From Candidatus Brocadiaceae bacterium (GTDB lineage: Bacteria > Planctomycetota > Brocadiia > SM23-32): DNA of 7,850 nt. Of the stretch, positions 4,640-7,850 are shown in pieces. The translations under genes and the position numbers were made by a program. The DNA lies in NCBI GenBank assembly GCA_003551785.1, contig PUNP01000952.1, positions 1 to 7,850 of the forward strand, written 5' to 3'. Position 1 is the first letter of the stretch; each line of letters starts with the position of its first letter. The notes under the pieces are model-generated. The model was not told where the DNA came from and ran no database searches. It saw nothing but the letters and a program-made list of their open reading frames with translations.

Positions 4640-5542
4640 ATGCCAGACTGGAGCGAAACCCTTAAGGAAATTAAAGAAGCTGGTAGCGCTCACGATATGA
4701 TCCGCCGAGAATACTTGATGCGCTTATTTAAATTAACTGGCCGCAATATTATCCTTTATTATTCTGGGTGGTTGCAAAAGCGTAATATTCCTGGTGTAGA
4801 AGTTTCTGATGCTGATAAAAACGGGTTTATGACTGTTATTCATAAGCTTGATTGCTCTAAAGGGCTGGATTTAATATTACACACCCCAGGTGGTGAAACA
4901 GCAGCTACTGAATCTTTGGTAGATTATCTTCGAGAAAAGTTTGATTGGAATATGAGAGCTTTTGTACCACAGCTCGCCTTGTCCGCAGGAACAATGATGG
5001 CTTGTGCATGTAAAGAAATTATTATGGGGAAACAGTCCAGCTTAGGGCCGGTTGATCCACAATTCCGTGGGTTGCCGGCCCATGGCGTAATTGAAGAATT
5101 TAAGGTTGCACATAAAGAAATCAAAAAAGATGCAAGTAAGATCCCAATTTGGCAACCCATACTTGCAAAATATACACCTGCTCTCTTGGGAGAATGTGAG
5201 AAGGCTATCGATTGGGCAGATGAGATGGTTAGAGACTGGCTTAAAAGTGGAATGTTTAACGACTTAGAAGATAGCGAAAAGGAAGAGAAAGTTGGGAAAA
5301 TAATCGAAGAGTTAGGAGATCATGCATTATCAAAATCCCATGCACGTCATTTATCATTTAGAAAATGCAAAGAAATGGGTTTAAAGGTGAAGTCTCTTGA
5401 AGAAAATCAAAAACTACAGGATGCTGTATTATCCGTTCATCACGCTTGTATCCATACATTAAGTTCTACAGGAGCAATTAAACTAATAGAAAATCACGAG
5501 GGACGAGCGTTTATTCAAAGTGTGAACGTGAAACAAAAATAA
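4640..5542 (+). CDS. SDH-family Clp-fold serine proteinase
   Basis: This 300-aa protein belongs to the SDH_protease family (PF01972, distantly related to ClpP and SppA). In that family the triad order is Ser, Asp, His. The pieces can be seen: LILHTPGGE (79-86, the glycine-rich strand-turn near the oxyanion hole), the nucleophile in QLALSAGTMMA (S115), GPVDPQ (D139), and a likely His in SHARHLSF (H234 or H237). No signal peptide is visible, and IILYYSGW near residue 37 is a core strand, so I expect a cytoplasmic or membrane-peripheral enzyme. GAGGA lies 9 bases before the ATG, inside the end of the 63-aa gene. The substrate is unknown. The family is widespread, including on mobile DNA. The triad and length look intact. 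Confidence 0.9.
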   Translation: MPDWSETLKEIKEAGSAHDMIRREYLMRLFKLTGRNIILYYSGWLQKRNIPGVEVSDADKNGFMTVIHKLDCSKGLDLILHTPGGETAATESLVDYLREKFDWNMRAFVPQLALSAGTMMACACKEIIMGKQSSLGPVDPQFRGLPAHGVIEEFKVAHKEIKKDASKIPIWQPILAKYTPALLGECEKAIDWADEMVRDWLKSGMFNDLEDSEKEEKVGKIIEELGDHALSKSHARHLSFRKCKEMGLKVKSLEENQKLQDAVLSVHHACIHTLSSTGAIKLIENHEGRAFIQSVNVKQK

Positions 5543-5543
5543 G

Positions 5544-5567
5544 CTACTCCGGACAATCCGGAAGTAG
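5544..5567 (+). terminator. Hairpin just after the protease gene
   Basis: CTACT-CCGG (5544-5552) pairs with CCGG-A-AGTAG (5558-5567), a 9-bp stem with one bulged A and a 5-base loop, starting 2 bases after the stop codon. There is no U tract, so it is not a classic intrinsic terminator, but it may protect the mRNA 3' end. Confidence 0.4.
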
Positions 5568-5631
5568 GAACTAGGAATCAATATTGTTTTAGAATGCTGT
5601 TAGAGCAAAACATTCTTCTGTATGGGCTCCT

Positions 5632-5656
5632 AAAGGGGAAAAACTTCGACTCCTTT
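5632..5656. terminator. Possible terminator between convergent genes
   Basis: AAAGGGG (5632-5638) pairs with CTCCTTT (5650-5656) with one G-T wobble and an 11-base loop, followed by T and C. It lies between the protease gene and the convergent DNA-transfer ATPase gene, where a bidirectional terminator is expected. The stem is short, so the call is weak. Confidence 0.3.
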
Positions 5657-5691
5657 TCGCAACAACCTATTTGCTGGCGTTTTATTGTTAT

Positions 5692-6891
5692 TTAACTGTC
5701 AATCCGTAATTCTCTCGTGTTCGGCCCCAGCGTCCGCGCACTAAAAGGCTCGGATATTTTACCGTCAATCATCAGCTTCAGATAAATATTGTAAGCTGGC
5801 AGATTGACTAAGTCTTCCCGCCCGAATACCGGATAGAATTCCTCGGCTAGGCATTTGGCGTCTTCAGCTCCAACCCGGAAAGAAACGAGCGTTCCCGCAT
5901 TTCCTAAAACCGCCGTCCTTATATCCTCTTCTATCTGCTCCAGATACTGATTGCTCATAATCAGGTTCAGCCGATATTTTCTGGCCTCTGACAGTATGTC
6001 AACAAAGGAAGCCGTCGCGAAACTCTGAAACTCGTCAACGTATAAATAAAAATCTCTCCTTTTTTCTTCCGGCATATCCTGCCTGCCGAGTGCCGTCAAT
6101 CCCAACTTTGCTATCAGCATAGCGCCGAGAAGGGAAGCTGAATCTTCCCCGATTTTTCCTTTGGAGAGATTGACCAAAAGAATCTTCCCTTCGTCCATTA
6201 TTTTTCGTAAATCGAAACTGCTTTCGGGCCGACAGATCACATTTCTTACGATTTTGCTGGAAAGAAACTGCCCGACCTTGTTTTGAATCGGTGCGACCGC
6301 CTCCTGCTGGAAACGCTCGGAATAACTCTCGAACTCATCCTGCCAAAAGGATCGTAAAAGAGGATCTTGCTGTTTGTCCGTAAGTATTTTCCGGAACCTG
6401 GCATCTGACATCAGCCTTTGTAGATGTAGGAGCGTCGAGTTGGGAAACTCGACCAGAGTCAGCAAAGCGTTCCTTAGAATATATTCCATCCTCGGTCCCC
6501 AGGAATTATACCATATCTTCTTGAAAACGCTTATCAAAGCCGAAGCGATCAATGGAGCCTCCGCAGGGTCCCTAACCTGCAGTGGATTAAAAACAAGCTT
6601 CTCGTCTTGCGGATTGAAATAAATCAAGTCTTTCTTACGGGATGCGGGCAGCAGCTCGAGAACCCGCTCTACCAAATCCCCGTGGGGATCGAGAAGGCAC
6701 AATCCTTCTCCTTTTTTCAAATCAGACAGGGCCATGTTGGATATCATGGTCGATTTTCCCATGCCCGTTTTTCCCACCAGATACATGTGATAGCGCCTGT
6801 CTTTTCTTTTGATTCCGAACCTGCTGCTTTTACCCCGGAAATCCGTCCTGGCAAACAGTGTTATTTTCTCGTCTTTTGGTTTTTCCCGCAT
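5692..6891 (-). CDS. TraG/VirD4-like conjugative DNA-transfer ATPase
   Basis: This 399-aa RecA/HerA-fold ATPase is of the TraG/TraD/VirD4 type. The Walker A loop is GKTGMGKST (40-48) and the Walker B is FYLYVDEFQSF (D286, E287). Other hallmarks are LLDPHGD, VAPIQNKVGQFLSS, ILLVNLSKGKIGEDSASLLGAM, LSEARKYRLNLIMSNQY and the C-terminal YNIYLKLMIDGKISEPFSA. Such proteins pump DNA or DNA-protein complexes through a secretion channel. There is no N-terminal membrane helix, so it would need a membrane partner. The frame is open to a GTG at 7062, but the family typically begins with the stretch seen here (EKITLFARTDFRG...FGIKRKDRR), so I choose ATG 6891. Neither start has a clear ribosome binding site. 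Subfamily members abound in candidate-phylum genomes. Confidence 0.88.
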   Translation of the reverse strand: MREKPKDEKITLFARTDFRGKSSRFGIKRKDRRYHMYLVGKTGMGKSTMISNMALSDLKKGEGLCLLDPHGDLVERVLELLPASRKKDLIYFNPQDEKLVFNPLQVRDPAEAPLIASALISVFKKIWYNSWGPRMEYILRNALLTLVEFPNSTLLHLQRLMSDARFRKILTDKQQDPLLRSFWQDEFESYSERFQQEAVAPIQNKVGQFLSSKIVRNVICRPESSFDLRKIMDEGKILLVNLSKGKIGEDSASLLGAMLIAKLGLTALGRQDMPEEKRRDFYLYVDEFQSFATASFVDILSEARKYRLNLIMSNQYLEQIEEDIRTAVLGNAGTLVSFRVGAEDAKCLAEEFYPVFGREDLVNLPAYNIYLKLMIDGKISEPFSARTLGPNTRELRIDS

Positions 6892-7142
6892 ATTTTTGAA
6901 ATTAAAAGGACTTGCGCTAAGACGCAAATCCGTAGTTCTATTAAAGAATTTTATTCTGCGATTAAATGCATGTAGTTCTTTTAGTGGCCGACAGGGTTTG
7001 GTTCGGGGTGGGGAAAATATATTTCCGTCAATCGGCCATTTATAGGCGCTTAAGCGCGGCACATCGTTAACAAATTCACGATGCAGGCAAAAATCGAAGT
7101 CGTTTGCTGTATGTCTTTCGTCTTTTGCCGTTGTCGTTCTAT

Positions 7143-7178
7143 TAATTCTTTTTCAAGTTCAGTTTTGAAAAAGAATTA
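7143..7178. repeat. 14-bp perfect inverted repeat (boxB-like position)
   Basis: TAATTCTTTTTCAA (7143-7156) and TTGAAAAAGAATTA (7165-7178) are perfect inverted repeats with an 8-base loop, abutting the first boxA. In rRNA leaders a boxB hairpin sits just before boxA in the same way. It could also be an operator for one or both divergent genes. The RNA hairpin would be long but AT-rich. Confidence 0.7.
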
Positions 7179-7190
7179 GCTCTTTAACAA
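7178..7190 (+). promoter_or_regulatory. boxA antitermination element
   Basis: AGCTCTTTAACAA matches the E. coli rRNA boxA (TGCTCTTTAACA, from memory) in all but the first base. The sequence that follows, TATGTTATCAGA, also resembles the rRNA leader that continues TTTATCAGA. BoxA RNA is bound by NusB-NusE (S10) and lets RNA polymerase pass terminators. Part of the site lies in a small palindrome (7185-7197, TAACA-ATA-TGTTA). The match is strong; function here is inferred. Confidence 0.6.
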
Positions 7191-7200
7191 TATGTTATCA

Positions 7201-7263
7201 GAAGGTGTTTTTGATAAAAGTCCTTCGGATTAGACTCTAAATCCGTTTTCGCCCGTCTTTTTT
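7201..7263 (+). terminator. Terminator-like double hairpin between the boxA sites
   Basis: A first stem GAAGG/CCTTC (7201-7205 with 7222-7226) abuts a second stem CGGATT/AATCCG (7226-7231 with 7240-7245, 8-base loop) that is followed at once by TTTT and then by TCTTTTTT (7256-7263). They share base 7226, so they stack or compete. It resembles a weak intrinsic terminator or attenuator lying between two boxA-like elements, just where antitermination would be needed. Confidence 0.4.
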
Positions 7264-7291
7264 CAAAAACTGCAGATGAAAGAATAAAAGC

Positions 7292-7303
7292 AGTTCTTTG
7301 AAA
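7292..7303 (+). promoter_or_regulatory. Second boxA-like element
   Basis: AGTTCTTTGAAA resembles the Gram-positive-type rRNA boxA (TGTTCTTTGAAAA, from memory), 26 bases after the end of the gene-proximal U tract and 12 bases before the GGAGGTG ribosome binding site of the ComF-like gene. Confidence 0.5.
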
Positions 7304-7328
7304 AAAATAAATATGGAGGTGAAAGGCG

Positions 7329-7850
7329 ATGAACGGATTTTATGAAGGATGCTTTTTCTGTGCGATGAAAAATGAAATACCGCGACCGGAAAAATGTTTT
7401 CTTTGCGCACGCCCGAAAGTCATCAGGCAGGGCTGGATATACTCACTCGGATTATATTTTGCCAGATGCCGGCGGCAGCACGCCACTTCCAGGTGGAGCC
7501 GGGCAATCGTCCTGGCCAAAGAATGCTGCTTCCCGTTGATATCCGCTTTCGGAAGAATGCTTGCTTTTTACTGCACGCATTACCTGCAGGAGCCCGGTCC
7601 ATTTCTTGTCACGAACGTACCTTCTTTTTCCATTGATCTCGGGCTGTTTGAAAGGCCTGCTTCGCTTACCACCAAACTGCTGTTGAATACAGTTGCCGAA
7701 TCGATAAAAGGCGACAACAGGTGGATAGTAACCGAGAACCTGCTTGTTCAGAGCAGGGAAAAGTCGATCAAGCAGCATCGCTGCGGATCAGACGGGAAAA
7801 GAAAAAAGAATGTTCGGGGGATCTACGCTCTTTCCGATGAGCAAGCGGTA
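7329..7850 (+). CDS. ComF-like zinc-ribbon protein, 3' end beyond window
   Basis: The frame is open for 174 codons to the window end. GGAGGTG 7 bases before ATG 7329 is the best ribosome binding site in the window. The N-terminus has two CxxC pairs, C8-C11 and C23-C26, a zinc ribbon. Later, SREKSIKQHRCGSDGKRKKNVRGIYAL (141-167) matches the ComF pattern R...Q.....R..NV.G.F that precedes the phosphoribosyltransferase core. Full ComF proteins are about 200-240 aa and end with a VDDVxTTG-type PRPP loop, which would lie past the edge. ComF proteins assist DNA uptake in competence, and ComF-like proteins also occur on mobile elements. The protein is divergent from ordinary ComF. Its place beside a DNA-transfer ATPase suggests handling of single-stranded DNA (inference). 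Confidence 0.68.
   Translation, partial: MNGFYEGCFFCAMKNEIPRPEKCFLCARPKVIRQGWIYSLGLYFARCRRQHATSRWSRAIVLAKECCFPLISAFGRMLAFYCTHYLQEPGPFLVTNVPSFSIDLGLFERPASLTTKLLLNTVAESIKGDNRWIVTENLLVQSREKSIKQHRCGSDGKRKKNVRGIYALSDEQAV

Larger units (their letters stand above)
6892..7328. promoter_or_regulatory. Divergent intergenic region, ATPase and ComF-like genes
   Basis: This 437-base gap separates two divergent genes. On the ATPase side is a hairpin (6908-6931: GGA-x-TTGCG pairing with CGCAA-x-TCC, 6-base loop) 17 bases upstream of the ATG. At 7062-7083 is a 6-bp inverted repeat, CATCGT and ACGATG with 10 bases between. On the ComF side is the boxA-type leader annotated separately. The frame of the ATPase stays open to 7062, so 6892-7062 could be translated, but I regard it as leader. 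I could not assign a confident -35/-10 pair in either direction. Confidence 0.5.

Noticed and set aside
7221..7263. Resemblance of the CTCTAAATCCG stretch to a tRNA anticodon arm with CUA (pyrrolysine-like) anticodon, and its similarity to the tRNA-Leu-like half at 240-265
   Set aside because: Bases 5' of CTCTAAA cannot form the 5-bp anticodon stem with the bases 3' of it. There is no D or T arm and no acceptor. The stretch instead forms a 6-bp hairpin with an 8-base loop followed by T tracts.
7452..7778. Minus-strand frame opposite the ComF-like gene
   Set aside because: It lacks a family pattern, while the plus-strand frame has a strong ribosome binding site, two CxxC pairs and a ComF motif, and is open to the window end.
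1..7850. CRISPR array, insertion sequence or transposase
   Set aside because: I found no regularly spaced direct repeats of CRISPR length, no transposase-like or integrase-like protein in any frame, and no terminal inverted repeats framing a gene.

Overview
The window looks like bacterial accessory or mobile-element DNA rather than core chromosome. It is a run of short, loosely packed genes on both strands: toxin-antitoxin type modules, gene remnants, a Clp-fold protease, a conjugation-type DNA-transfer ATPase and a ComF-like protein. The organism cannot be named. Shine-Dalgarno sites are used by some genes but not all, promoters have ordinary sigma-70 spacing, and base composition is moderate to AT-rich. 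Modules of this kind occur in Desulfobacterota and other anaerobic Gram-negatives, and the ATPase subfamily is also very common in candidate-phylum (CPR-type) genomes. Any placement is inference.

Layout: 1-508 is non-coding. It holds a strong sigma-70-like promoter (20-49), the 5' half of a tRNA-Leu(UAA)-like gene with no 3' half (215-255), and a tandem 11-bp repeat (383-403), possibly the scar of an integration event. 509-1419 (minus) is a two-gene operon of unknown function: a 91-aa helical protein, then a 212-aa protein with one membrane helix and a coiled coil. 1521-2151 (minus) is an MntA/HepT-type nucleotidyltransferase-HEPN pair with its own promoter. 2351-3452 (plus) carries a BrnT-like toxin (apparently leaderless), its small partner, a short conserved-looking protein and a cut-off pRiA4b ORF-3-like protein. 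A 49-aa ORF on the minus strand (3486-3635) converges on this group.

3900-4275 is a second nucleotidyltransferase whose HEPN-like partner is reduced to 34 codons, so this second pair looks decayed. 4447-5542 (plus) is a tightly coupled pair: a 63-aa charged protein and a 300-aa SDH-type (Ser-Asp-His) Clp-fold proteinase. 5692-6891 (minus) encodes a soluble TraG/VirD4-like DNA-transfer ATPase. Divergent from it, and running off the window end, is a ComF-like zinc-ribbon protein (7329 onward).

The most unusual part is the leader of the ComF-like gene (7143-7303). It has a 14-bp perfect inverted repeat, then a near-perfect rRNA-type boxA, then a terminator-like hairpin, then a second boxA-like sequence just before the Shine-Dalgarno site. 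This arrangement suggests processive transcription antitermination of a mobile-element operon that continues past the window.
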